Source: Virgisporangium aliadipatigenens (lineage in GTDB: Bacteria; Actinomycetota; Actinomycetes; Mycobacteriales; Micromonosporaceae). From it: a stretch of 64,000 nt of DNA. Shown in pieces: positions 7,831-15,891 of the stretch. The DNA is taken from NCBI RefSeq assembly GCF_016863615.1, contig NZ_BOPF01000009.1:248001-312000 (forward strand), given 5' to 3'. Below the pieces are notes generated by a model. The model searched no databases, was not told where the DNA came from, and saw only the letters and a program-made list of their open reading frames with translations. The translations under genes and the position numbers were made by a program. Each line of letters starts with the position of its first letter. The stretch's first letter is position 1.

Positions 7831-8622
7831 ATGGTCAACCCATTCACCACGCACGCGGAACTGTTCGATCTGAGCGGAAAGCGCGCGCTCGTCACCGGTG
7901 GCACCAGGGGCATCGGGATGATGATCACGCGTGGCCTTCTCCAGGCGGGCGTGCGCGTGGTCATCAGTTCCCGCGACGCGGAGGCATGCGCTCGGGCACA
8001 GGAACAGCTGTCGACGTTCGGTGAGGTGCGGGCCGTCCCCGCCGACCTGTCCCGCCACGACGAGTGTCGACGACTGTCCGGCCTCGTCACCGCCGACTCC
8101 GAGCGCCTCGACATTCTGGTCAACAACGCGGGCGCCGTATGGGACGAGCCGCTGGAGACGTTCCCGGACGCGGCCTGGGACACGGTCGTCGACCTGAACC
8201 TGAAGTCGCCGTTCTGGCTGGTCCAGGAGCTGCTGCCGGCACTTCGCAGGGCCGGCACCGCCGACGATCCCGCGCGGGTCATCAACATCGGCAGCATCGC
8301 CGCAATCCACATCCCGCAGCGGCCGAACTACTCGTACTCCAGCAGCAAGGCCGCACTGCATCAGCTCACCAGGGTCCTCGCCAAGGAACTGGGCCCGCAG
8401 CACGTCACCGTCAACGCCGTGGCGCCCGGACCGTTCCGGTCGACGATGACGGCGGAGATCCTCGATCGGGTCGGCGAGAAGGTCGCAGCGTCGGCCCCAT
8501 TGCGCCGGATCGGCCGCGACGACGACATGGCGGGTGTCGTCGTGTTCCTCGCCAGCCGGGCGGGCGCATACCTGACGGGGGCCGTGATCCCTGTCGACGG
8601 CGGCATCGCCACCACCGCGTAG
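7831..8622 (+). CDS. Short-chain dehydrogenase/reductase (SDR)
   Basis: 263 residues from the ATG at 7831, which follows a GAGAAAGGCGG ribosome-binding region; a GTG one codon earlier is possible. Classical SDR motifs: TGGTRGIG (about residues 20-27, cofactor loop), NNAG (about 100-103), a serine in NIGSIA (about 153-158), YSYSSSK (catalytic Tyr and Lys, YxxxK) and PGPF after the active site. R at the cofactor loop suggests NADP(H). It ends with a PVDGG segment as in FabG-like reductases. Likely controlled by the divergent XRE regulator. Substrate unknown. Confidence 0.9.
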   Translation: MVNPFTTHAELFDLSGKRALVTGGTRGIGMMITRGLLQAGVRVVISSRDAEACARAQEQLSTFGEVRAVPADLSRHDECRRLSGLVTADSERLDILVNNAGAVWDEPLETFPDAAWDTVVDLNLKSPFWLVQELLPALRRAGTADDPARVINIGSIAAIHIPQRPNYSYSSSKAALHQLTRVLAKELGPQHVTVNAVAPGPFRSTMTAEILDRVGEKVAASAPLRRIGRDDDMAGVVVFLASRAGAYLTGAVIPVDGGIATTA

Positions 8623-8635
8623 GCCGCGTCGGGTT

Positions 8636-8839
8636 CTACAGCTGGGGCACCACCCGCAGGACCGCGCCGGTCGTGGGGTCGAGGAGCACGAGCAGGCCGC
8701 CGCCGCGGGCGTAGGCCGGGTCGGAGAGCAGGACCTCGACTCCCGCGGCGGAGCGGGTGATCCGCGCGTCGGCGAGCGTGCCCTTGCCGCGTGCGGCGGC
8801 GGTGGTGCGCGCGATGGCGATCAGCTCTTCGTCCGTCAT
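8636..8839 (-). CDS. Small uncharacterised protein (67 aa)
   Basis: 67 residues with regular coding bias: an N-terminal helix (TDEELIAIARTTAAARGKG) then beta-type segments (ITRSAAGVEVLLSDPAY, GLLVLLDPTTGAVLRVVPQL). The C-terminal pattern resembles a single PepSY- or beta-propeller-like strand set, but I do not assign a family. It ends 13 bp from the convergent SDR gene and starts 10 bp downstream of the RHIM-motif gene, so the two may be cotranscribed. Confidence 0.55.
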   Translation of the reverse strand: MTDEELIAIARTTAAARGKGTLADARITRSAAGVEVLLSDPAYARGGGLLVLLDPTTGAVLRVVPQL

Positions 8840-8849
8840 GCGCTTCGGT

Positions 8850-10169
8850 CTACCCCGTCCGCTGCAGCGTCGCCGCGCTGATGGCGGTGTTGGCTCCGCC
8901 GAAGTCGTCGGTGATCGCGATCGTGACCGTCAGGCTCTGCCCGGGCTTCGATGCGCGATAGTCGAACGTGTACATCCAGTGGTACGACGATGCCCGCGGT
9001 GAGGTGTCGACGTAGGGCGTGCCCTGGTCGTCGCTGAGCGCCGCCGTGGTTCTGATCGCGCCGTTCCAATTTCCTATGTACAACCGCAGCCGGCGCCCGG
9101 TCTGGTCCGCCGGCACCTGAATTCGAAAGCCGTTGCCGGCGCCCGCGTTGTAGAGCACGGTCCGGGCACCCTCGACGGCCCGGGGGTTCGTGCCGTCGGT
9201 CCACGCGAAGGTGCTCCACGCATCTCGCACGTACAGCCGGAACGGCAGCTTCGACTGGTCGAACGATCCGGTCGGCGTGAGTGCACCGATCAGCGCCGTA
9301 CCGCCCTGCCGGCGGATGACACAGCGACCGTCGCGCGGGCAGTCCTGGCGAGCCGGATGTCCGATGAATTCCGCGCCGCCGCCGTCACTGGCCAGGTAGC
9401 CCCAGTGGACCCAGTCCTCGGTGCCGTCGGCCGTGAGGTTCACGGTCCTGGGGGCGATCTCCACCTTGCCGGCCAGATTGCCGGGACTCGAGGGCCCCTG
9501 CCCCGGCACGACACTCGCGGATCCGCGGCCGCTGCCGGAGGGCACCGCCGCACCGGAACGCGGCGAGCGGTCGGAGTCGTCCGAACCGTGCGAACTTTGC
9601 GTAAAGACCGTAACGGCAACGACGACCCCGACGACGACCACGACCGAGGAAATCAACGGATGCGCGTTGACGAAACTCGGGAAGAATCCCAACCCCAGGT
9701 ATTTCCTCTTGTCCTCCGGGGAGTTGATTCGATTGCGATCACCGGTGACGCTGTATGCGTCTCGGCCGCCCACGGCCACCGTCGAGTCCGGCGCCGCATT
9801 CACATTGTGTTGCAGATTCCGGTCACCGACCTGCACTCCGGTGCCGTCCTCGAACGTTATCGCGTACTTGCCGGCCTGCGTTCCCGCCGGATCCGTCAAC
9901 GCCAGGAGTCGTCGCGCGGCGAACAGGATCCCTTCGTCCCGGTCGGCGCCGCACTCCGCGAGACCCGCGGCGAGGCGATCCGCCCACACCCAAGGCTCAT
10001 CGGCCGACCGCGCGTCCAGCTGCGCCTGTACCGGACCACCCGGCAACCGTTCGTGCAGGAGGTTCTTGAATTCCGTGCGCAATCCGTCGACGGCCGCCCT
10101 TGCCGCCTGCGACGACTCGGGCATCACCCGCGCCGTCAACGCCGCAATGATCACTTCATCGCCGGTCAT
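8850..10169 (-). CDS. Membrane protein with a RHIM/amyloid-like motif and an extracytoplasmic beta-rich domain
   Basis: 439 residues from the ATG at 10169. The N-terminal about 100 residues form a helical domain (VIIAALTARVMPESSQAARAA...). GVQVGDRNLQ (about residues 111-120) then matches the RHIM-type and bacterial pseudo-palindromic amyloid signalling core, V-Q-V-G flanked by Asn and Gln. A related VGGRDAYSVTGDRNRIN stretch follows. A membrane helix (about 172-189, LISSVVVVVGVVVAVTVF) leads to a Ser/Gly/Pro linker and a C-terminal beta-sandwich-like domain of about 200 residues with one Cys pair (CPRDGRC). This suggests a cytoplasmic assembly motif tethered to an outer sensor or binding domain. 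Not a characterised protein. See also 42646-43950. Confidence 0.78.
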   Translation of the reverse strand: MTGDEVIIAALTARVMPESSQAARAAVDGLRTEFKNLLHERLPGGPVQAQLDARSADEPWVWADRLAAGLAECGADRDEGILFAARRLLALTDPAGTQAGKYAITFEDGTGVQVGDRNLQHNVNAAPDSTVAVGGRDAYSVTGDRNRINSPEDKRKYLGLGFFPSFVNAHPLISSVVVVVGVVVAVTVFTQSSHGSDDSDRSPRSGAAVPSGSGRGSASVVPGQGPSSPGNLAGKVEIAPRTVNLTADGTEDWVHWGYLASDGGGAEFIGHPARQDCPRDGRCVIRRQGGTALIGALTPTGSFDQSKLPFRLYVRDAWSTFAWTDGTNPRAVEGARTVLYNAGAGNGFRIQVPADQTGRRLRLYIGNWNGAIRTTAALSDDQGTPYVDTSPRASSYHWMYTFDYRASKPGQSLTVTIAITDDFGGANTAISAATLQRTG

Positions 10170-10473
10170 CACGCACCTCGCACAGATCCACGATCACCAA
10201 CGGCGAACGCTCGCCATTCTTGCAATTCCGTACGACTCCGCGGCCCCGAAAAAGGCATCCGATCATCCTTAATCCGGTCACCCGATCGGCCATCCATTTC
10301 CATTCATGCGCGGCGCGACGGATGCCGGCCCGAGAAATGTGTACGGGTACACACGGCGGCAGCTTTGATAGGGGTAGGGACTGCCTTACCCCCGCGGGGG
10401 GCGCCAGCCGGGTTCTGGTGCGGTGCACGATCTTCGATCCTGATGCGGTCCGTCCGATCGCAGAAGGAGCGTC
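10170..10473. other. Divergent intergenic region with two dyads
   Basis: 304 bp, richer in A+T than its surroundings, between the RHIM-motif membrane protein and the M1 peptidase. TGTGTAC-GG-GTACACA (10338-10353) is a perfect 7-bp inverted repeat and a good operator candidate. GGGGTA (10371-10376) pairs with TACCCC (10387-10392). AGAAGGAG precedes the ATG at 10474. No open frame or RNA gene was recognised. Confidence 0.5.
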
Positions 10474-11952
10474 ATGTCCCGCAGATCCAGGCTGATCTCC
10501 GCCACCGTCGTGGCCGGTGTCGCCGGCGCGCTGTTGGCGGTGACCGGCACCTCGTACGCGGATACCGCACCGACCCCCGGTGCGGCCGGTCTCGGCGACC
10601 GGTTGTACCCGTCGCTCGGCAACGGCGGGTACGACGTGCGCGACTACGACCTGAGGCTGGTGCACCGCACGAAGGATCCGAAGCAGACCGTCGCCGGCGA
10701 CGTCACCATCGTGGCCGAGGCGACGCAGAACCTGTCCCGGTTCAACCTCGACTTCGCCGGGGGCGACGTCGGTGCGGTCTCGGTGAACGGCCGTCCGGCG
10801 CGGTTCACGCGGGAGGGCAGTGAACTCATCGTCACGCCGTGGCGCTTCCTGCCGGCCGGGCGCCGGTTCACCGTGACGGTCAGCGGCTTCACCGCCACAC
10901 CGGCCCCGCCGGCCGACGACTCGATGATGGGCTTCCTCGCCACCCCGGACGGCACGGTGCTGGCCGGGCAGCCCGCGGCGTCGCAGCTGCTGTTCCCGAA
11001 CAACAATCATCCGCGGGACAAGGCGACGTACACCGTCACGTTGACCGTGCCGCAGGGGTGGACGGGTACGGCCAGCGGTGTCCCGCGCGGTACGCGGACC
11101 GCGAACGGGTTCGTCAGTGCGACGTATCGGCAGGCGCAGCCGATGGCGAGCGAACTCCTGCAGGTCGCCGTCGGCGACTTCGTGGTGCACAGCCGGCCGC
11201 CGGTCGGGCGCACCGCCGTCCGGGACGTGGTGCCGCGCCGGCTCGCCGCCGAACTGCTGCCCCGCCTCGAGCAGGAACGCGCGCAGCTGGTGTGGATGGA
11301 GGGCAAGGTGGGCGCGTACCCGTTCGACAACTACGGCTCTCTGGTCGTGGAGGCCGAACTCGGCGGCGCGTTGGAGACGCAGACCCTCTCGCTCTACGAC
11401 ACCGGGCTCTTCGCGTTGCCCGACGCCTACGGAGCCGCCGCGATCATGACGCACGAGCTGGCGCACCACTGGTTCGGCGACAGCGTCTCGCCCTGGGCGT
11501 GGACCGACATCTGGCTGAACGAGGGCCACGCGCACTTCTACGAACTGATGCACGAGGAGGAGGCCGGCACGTTCGACAAGTACGGCGGCATGCCCGACCG
11601 GCAGGCCTACTTCAAGGCGGTCTACACGATGGGCAACCGCTTCCGCGCCGAGCACGGCCCGGTCGGCGCGCCGAAGGACTCGACGTCGTTCTTCCACGTC
11701 TTCAACCCGAACGTCTACCAGGGTGGCGCACTGGTCCTCTACGCCCTGCAGGAGAAGATCGGCGCCGCGACGTTCGAGCGGTTGGAACGGAGCTGGCTGT
11801 CGGCGTTCCGCGGGAAGTCGGCCTCGTCGCAGGACTTCATCGCCCTCGCGTCGCGGGTGGCCGGCGAGGACCTGGGGCCGTTCCTGACCGGGTGGCTGTA
11901 CGGCACGACGATCCCGCCGATGCCGGGTCACCCCGACTGGACGGCCACCTGA
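10474..11952 (+). CDS. Secreted M1-family zinc metallopeptidase
   Basis: 492 residues. An N-terminal signal peptide (residues 1-29, RRSR then LISATVVAGVAGALLAVTG, ending SYA-D) exports the protein. An N-terminal beta domain precedes the gluzincin catalytic domain. H327-E-L-A-H331 and E350 (in LNEGHAHF) form the HExxH-x18-E zinc site, and the aminopeptidase exopeptidase-like GALET segment precedes it. The protein is shorter than PepN (about 850 residues) and lacks its C-terminal ERAP-like domain, as in many secreted actinomycete M1 enzymes. Start ATG with AGAAGGAG at 8-nt spacing. Its 3' end overlaps the convergent gene at 11928 by 25 bp. Confidence 0.9.
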   Translation: MSRRSRLISATVVAGVAGALLAVTGTSYADTAPTPGAAGLGDRLYPSLGNGGYDVRDYDLRLVHRTKDPKQTVAGDVTIVAEATQNLSRFNLDFAGGDVGAVSVNGRPARFTREGSELIVTPWRFLPAGRRFTVTVSGFTATPAPPADDSMMGFLATPDGTVLAGQPAASQLLFPNNNHPRDKATYTVTLTVPQGWTGTASGVPRGTRTANGFVSATYRQAQPMASELLQVAVGDFVVHSRPPVGRTAVRDVVPRRLAAELLPRLEQERAQLVWMEGKVGAYPFDNYGSLVVEAELGGALETQTLSLYDTGLFALPDAYGAAAIMTHELAHHWFGDSVSPWAWTDIWLNEGHAHFYELMHEEEAGTFDKYGGMPDRQAYFKAVYTMGNRFRAEHGPVGAPKDSTSFFHVFNPNVYQGGALVLYALQEKIGAATFERLERSWLSAFRGKSASSQDFIALASRVAGEDLGPFLTGWLYGTTIPPMPGHPDWTAT

Positions 11953-12347
11953 CCGCGCACGCCGGTGACGGCGACCGTTCCGGAGGCGGTCGCCTCGAGG
12001 TCGATGTCCGTCGGCACCTCGATGTCGTAGGCCACTTCGCACTTCACCGATATGTGGAACCCGCGGGGCGGCGCACACTCGGCGTTCAGCGTCAGGACCG
12101 AGCCGTCGAGGCGTTCGTCGAGCCACGGCTTCGTCAGCGCCCAGGCGAGGCGGTGGTGCGCGACGACCTCCGCACCGCCGCCGCGCACCGTCACCGGCCC
12201 GGCGGGGTTGTGCACGATCACGCGGCGCACGCCGGGATGTCTGGTGGTGCCGCTGCTGTCCTGTCCGGTCATCGCCGTCGCGGCCGTGACGGCGCCGATC
12301 AGCAGCACCAGCACCGTGAAGAGGGAGCCGCCGACCCGCCACCTCAC
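11928..12347 (-). CDS. Membrane-anchored DUF4097-like short protein in a two-component operon
   Basis: 139 residues. An N-terminal membrane helix or signal anchor (about 7-26) is followed by a small all-beta segment (VRRVIVHNPAGPVTVRGG, then VKCEVAYDIEVPTDIDLEATASGTVAVTGVRG). That pattern resembles a truncated DUF4097 beta-helix adhesin-like domain. It starts with a GTG that overlaps the response-regulator stop (GTGA), so it is translationally coupled and is probably the third gene of the histidine kinase operon. The likely location is outside the membrane, as a target or accessory sensor of the system; this is inferred. Confidence 0.68.
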   Translation of the reverse strand: MRWRVGGSLFTVLVLLIGAVTAATAMTGQDSSGTTRHPGVRRVIVHNPAGPVTVRGGGAEVVAHHRLAWALTKPWLDERLDGSVLTLNAECAPPRGFHISVKCEVAYDIEVPTDIDLEATASGTVAVTGVRGQVAVQSG

Positions 12348-12997
12348 GCGCGTCCGCCGTTCTCCAGGTAGTGCAGGACGGCGAGCACGCGGCGGTGGTC
12401 GGTGTCGGCCGGCACCAGGCCGAGCTTCGCGAAGATGCTGTTGACGTGCTTCTCCACCGAGTGGGCGCCGATGGCCAGGGCCGACGCGATCGCCGAGTTC
12501 GAACGCCCCTCCGCCATGGCGGCCAGCACCTCGGTCTCCCGCGGGGTCAGCCGGCGCATCGGACTCGTGCGGCGGCGGGCCAGCAGCTGGGCCACCACCT
12601 CCGGGTCCAGCGCCGTCCCGCCGGCGGCCACCCGACGCACCGCCTCGACGAACTCGTCGACGTCGGCCACCCGGTCCTTCAGCAGATAGCCGAGGCCGCC
12701 GGTGTACGCGACGAGCAGGTCGGCGGCGTACCGTTCCTCCACGTACTGGGACAGCAGCAGCACAGCGGTCTCCGGCCGGCGCCGCTTGAGCAGCCCGGCC
12801 GCCCGCACGCCCTCGTCGGTGAACGTCGGCGGCATCCGCACGTCCACCAGGGCGAGGTCGGGCTGAAGTCGTTCGACCGCATGCAGTAAGGCGTCGGGGT
12901 CGGCGACCGCGGCGACCACCTCGATACCGCGGCTGGCGAGCACCTGGGTCAGTCCGGCCCGCAGCAGCACCGAGTCCTCGGCGATCACGACCCGCAC
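12344..12997 (-). CDS. NarL/FixJ-family response regulator
   Basis: 217 residues. An N-terminal receiver (VVIAEDSVLLRAGLTQVL; phosphoacceptor Asp in LALVDVRMPP, about residue 53; Lys in YLLKDR, about 105) is joined to a C-terminal LuxR helix-turn-helix (RLTPRETEVLAAMAEGRSN, then SVEKHVNSIFAKLGL). The GTG start at 12997 overlaps the 3' end of the kinase gene by 13 bp. The usual DNA-binding response-regulator partner of NarX-type kinases; targets are not visible beyond the coupled downstream gene. Confidence 0.92.
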   Translation of the reverse strand: MRVVIAEDSVLLRAGLTQVLASRGIEVVAAVADPDALLHAVERLQPDLALVDVRMPPTFTDEGVRAAGLLKRRRPETAVLLLSQYVEERYAADLLVAYTGGLGYLLKDRVADVDEFVEAVRRVAAGGTALDPEVVAQLLARRRTSPMRRLTPRETEVLAAMAEGRSNSAIASALAIGAHSVEKHVNSIFAKLGLVPADTDHRRVLAVLHYLENGGRA

Positions 12998-14088
12998 GGC
13001 AACTCCACCTCCACCAGCGTCGGTCCGCCCGTCGGGCTCTCGATCCGCAACGCGCCGTCGACCGAACCGACCCGTTGCGCCAGCCCGCGCAGGCCGCCGC
13101 CGGGCCGGTCGGCCGCTCCCCCGACGCCGTCGTCGATGACGGTCAGGCGCAGCCGGTCCGCGTCCCGGACGACGGCCACCTCGACCCGCTCGGCGCGGGC
13201 GTGGCGGGCGACGTTGGTCAGCGCCTCGGAGACCACGAAGTACGCGATCGCCTCGATCACCGGCGGGCAGCGCCGCGCCACGTCGACGCGCAGCTGCACC
13301 GGTTGCGGCGCACCGGCGACCAGACCGGACAGGGCGGCGTCCAGGCCCCGGTCGTTCAGCACGGCCGGGTGCAGGCCGCGGACGAAGTCGCGCAGTTCCG
13401 CCAGGGTCGCCTTGGCCTGCCGGTGGGCCTGTTCGACCAGGTCGCGGGCCGGCCCGTCGGGCACCTCGGTGCGCAGCAGGCCGAGCGTCATCGCCAGCGA
13501 GACGAGCCGCTGCTGGGTGCCGTCGTGCAGGTCGCGTTCGATGCGGCGGCGTTCCCCGTCGGCGGCGGCGACGGCCTCCGTGCGGGCCCGGGTCAGTTCG
13601 CGCAGGCGCGCGTTCAGGGCCTCGGTGGCGTTCGGGCCGAGCAGGCGCCGGGCCAGCAGCGCGTCCAGGCGCACCAGCCACCGCACCGCGACGGCCGCCA
13701 CCACCAGCAGCCCCACCCCGGAGACCGCGAACACCGGCCGCTGCCCCGCGGCGAACAGCAGCCCCAGCCCGGTCGACGCGCTGCCCACCACGACGGCGAA
13801 CGCGGCCGCCCCGAACGGCACCGCCAGCAGGTGGAACGCCGCCTGCCGGCGCAGCGCCGCGGCACCGCCGACCTCGGGGATGGCGACGTTCAGCAGCGCG
13901 GCGAAGCGTTGACGCTGCGCGGCGGTGCGCCTGGCGAGCACCCCGCGCAGCGGCCCGGCCGACACCGGAACGACCACCAGCGGCGGCAGCAGCAGCGCCA
14001 CGCCGAGCAGCGCCACGGGCAGCCCGGTCACCACGTGAACGGTGGCCGTCCAGAGGCCGCGCCGGCGAGCGGGCTCGTCCTCGATCAT
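12985..14088 (-). CDS. NarL-type sensor histidine kinase
   Basis: 367 residues. The N-terminal half has four hydrophobic segments with short loops (about 16-45, 87-107, 112-132 and 120-140). The HisKA_3 dimerisation domain follows, with the H-box RRRIERDLHDGTQQRL (phosphorylated His about residue 202), then an ATPase domain with SEALTNVARHA (N box), DDGVGGA and GGGLRGLAQRV (G boxes). It would phosphorylate the response regulator encoded just downstream. There is no periplasmic sensor domain, so the signal is probably sensed in or at the membrane. First gene of the kinase-regulator-DUF4097-like operon. Confidence 0.9.
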   Translation of the reverse strand: MIEDEPARRRGLWTATVHVVTGLPVALLGVALLLPPLVVVPVSAGPLRGVLARRTAAQRQRFAALLNVAIPEVGGAAALRRQAAFHLLAVPFGAAAFAVVVGSASTGLGLLFAAGQRPVFAVSGVGLLVVAAVAVRWLVRLDALLARRLLGPNATEALNARLRELTRARTEAVAAADGERRRIERDLHDGTQQRLVSLAMTLGLLRTEVPDGPARDLVEQAHRQAKATLAELRDFVRGLHPAVLNDRGLDAALSGLVAGAPQPVQLRVDVARRCPPVIEAIAYFVVSEALTNVARHARAERVEVAVVRDADRLRLTVIDDGVGGAADRPGGGLRGLAQRVGSVDGALRIESPTGGPTLVEVELPCGS

Positions 14089-14201
14089 GGGTCCCCACGG
14101 TAGCCACTGGCAACTACGTGCCAGCGAACCCTGTCGACGGCTTCCCGCCTGTCCAATTGCCGTGCACCGACCCCGGTGTACGCCAATGGAGGAGGCAGGC
14201 G

Positions 14202-14585
14202 ATGAACGCCGCGAAAACCGAGTTTCTCGACGATCTCGAAAACGAGTTCGGCGGGGCCGACGAGCCGACCGCGTCGCAGACCCCCCGCCCGGGTCGGCGA
14301 CGCAAGCGCCTGGTGGTGACCGGCCTGGCAGCCGCGCTGATCGGCGGGCTGTTCGCGCTGAACCCGACGCCCGCCACCGCGGCCGACGCCTGCGTGAAGC
14401 CGAACTTCGTCCGGTCGACCCACTACAAGTTCTGCTCGCTGTACGCGTCGACCAAGCACGAGTACCGCCGCACGGAGACGAAGTCCAGCGGCGGGCACGT
14501 CATGACCTGCCACCACTTCTGGTCCAGCTACCGCAGCCCGTGCTCCTCCGGCGACTTCGCGACGAAGGCGTGCCGAGCGGCTTGA
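14202..14585 (+). CDS. Small secreted five-cysteine peptide, candidate glycocin-like precursor
   Basis: 127 residues from the ATG at 14202, preceded by GGAGGAGG; an upstream in-frame ATG at 14118 lacks a site. Residues 1-22 are acidic (EFLDDLENEF), followed by a Pro-rich linker and RRRKR (32-36). A hydrophobic stretch (37-55) then ends in ATAA, a plausible Sec or Tat cleavage site. The predicted mature part is about 65 residues, rich in Ser, Lys and Tyr, with Cys at 64, 78, 103, 114 and 124. Five cysteines, of which four could form two disulfides, plus a family 2 glycosyltransferase 57 bp downstream, recall S-glycosylated glycocins. The export signal is unlike known glycocin leaders. Function inferred. 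Confidence 0.72.
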   Translation: MNAAKTEFLDDLENEFGGADEPTASQTPRPGRRRKRLVVTGLAAALIGGLFALNPTPATAADACVKPNFVRSTHYKFCSLYASTKHEYRRTETKSSGGHVMTCHHFWSSYRSPCSSGDFATKACRAA

Positions 14586-14642
14586 GATCTCGCGGCGCCC
14601 CGGTCCACCCGGGCCGGGGCCCCGCCTACGGCTGGAGGATCC

Positions 14643-15863
14643 GTGTCATCGCCGTTCCTGCGCAACGTCTACGAACCCATACCCGCGGCCGGCTCCCTGG
14701 ACCTAGCGCCGCTGCCGGCCCCGTGGCCGGTGACGGTCGCCGTCGTGGCCCGCGACGAGGAGCGCGCCATCGGCCGCTGTCTCGACAGTGTGCTGGCCGC
14801 GCCGGTCGACGCCGTGCTGGTGCTGGACACCGGTTCGACCGACCGGACGCTTGCCGTCGTCGCCGAGCGGAGCGACCCGCGGCTCGAGGTGGTGAGCCGC
14901 CGGTGGGAGAACTCGTTCGCGGCGGCCCGCAACGCGGCCATGAAACGCGCCCGGACCGGCTGGATCATGTTCGTCGACGCCGACGAGTGGCTCGCCCCGG
15001 GCACCGCCGAACTGCTGCGCCCCTGCCTCAGCGGCTTCGAGACGGACCCCGACATCGGGCTGGCCGCATTGGCGCCGAACATCATCGACGCCGACAGCGG
15101 CGTGCAGTACCGCGACATCGCCCGCATCATGCCGACCTGGTCGCTGCGCTGGCACGGCGCGGTGCACGAGTATCCCCACGTGCCGGGGCTGGACGTCGTT
15201 CCCGGCCTGCTGGGCGTCGAACTGGGGCTGCTGCACGACGGCTACCGGCCGCAGATCGCCAAGGCGAAGGGCAAACGCGAACGCAACACGGTGTTGGCCG
15301 CCCGCGCCCGGCACGACGAGCCGGAGAACCCGCGCTGGATCTTCTTCGCCCTGCGGGACGGTATGTGGGACATGGACAGCGCCGCCATCGTCGAACTGTG
15401 CACCGCGCTCACCGGCGCCGACCGGCGCGGCCGCGGCGACCGGCACTCGCCCGAGTCGTACCACCGCCGGGCGCTCGCCCACGCCTGCACCCGGCTGGCC
15501 CAGCTCGGCGACTGGATCCAGGTGTTCGAGTACTGCCGGCGGCTCGACCGGATGAGCCCGCCGGCGAGCCCCGACACCGTCTACTTCCGGGGCCTGCACG
15601 AACTGTTCCACGGCGCCGGCGCCACCCCGGCCGCGCTGCTGGCCGCCACCCGGGCGCGCAAGGACGCGGACACGGTCGCCCGCAGCGGCCTCGACCCGCA
15701 GGGCCGCCACCTCGACGCGCTGATCGGCGCGTACCTGCACGAACTGAAGGGACGCGACGCGGCGAACGCCTACCTGAGCATGTGCCACGAGTGGACCGAC
15801 CCGTTCTTCGACGGCTCGCGGCGGCGTGGACGGTCGGCCCGGGACCGTCGGGTGAGCGCCTGA
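14643..15863 (+). CDS. GT2-family glycosyltransferase with C-terminal helical repeats (SunS-like architecture)
   Basis: 406 residues. The GT-A domain begins VTVAVVARDEERAIGRCLDSVL (about 29-50), with LDTGSTDRTL for nucleotide-sugar binding, NSFAAARNAAM and the metal-binding DADEW (about 108-112). The C-terminal about 170 residues are helical and TPR-like (ALAHACTRLAQLGDWIQVFEYCRRL). This plan is that of SunS-type peptide glycosyltransferases, but also of other GT2-TPR enzymes. The GTG start at 14643 follows GGAGGATCC. It is downstream of the five-cysteine peptide and is probably cotranscribed with it. Acceptor and sugar are not known. It converges on the FAD monooxygenase gene, 28 bp away. 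Confidence 0.82.
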   Translation: MSSPFLRNVYEPIPAAGSLDLAPLPAPWPVTVAVVARDEERAIGRCLDSVLAAPVDAVLVLDTGSTDRTLAVVAERSDPRLEVVSRRWENSFAAARNAAMKRARTGWIMFVDADEWLAPGTAELLRPCLSGFETDPDIGLAALAPNIIDADSGVQYRDIARIMPTWSLRWHGAVHEYPHVPGLDVVPGLLGVELGLLHDGYRPQIAKAKGKRERNTVLAARARHDEPENPRWIFFALRDGMWDMDSAAIVELCTALTGADRRGRGDRHSPESYHRRALAHACTRLAQLGDWIQVFEYCRRLDRMSPPASPDTVYFRGLHELFHGAGATPAALLAATRARKDADTVARSGLDPQGRHLDALIGAYLHELKGRDAANAYLSMCHEWTDPFFDGSRRRGRSARDRRVSA

Positions 15864-15891
15864 CGCGGCGGTCCCGGGCGAAGTGATGGCC

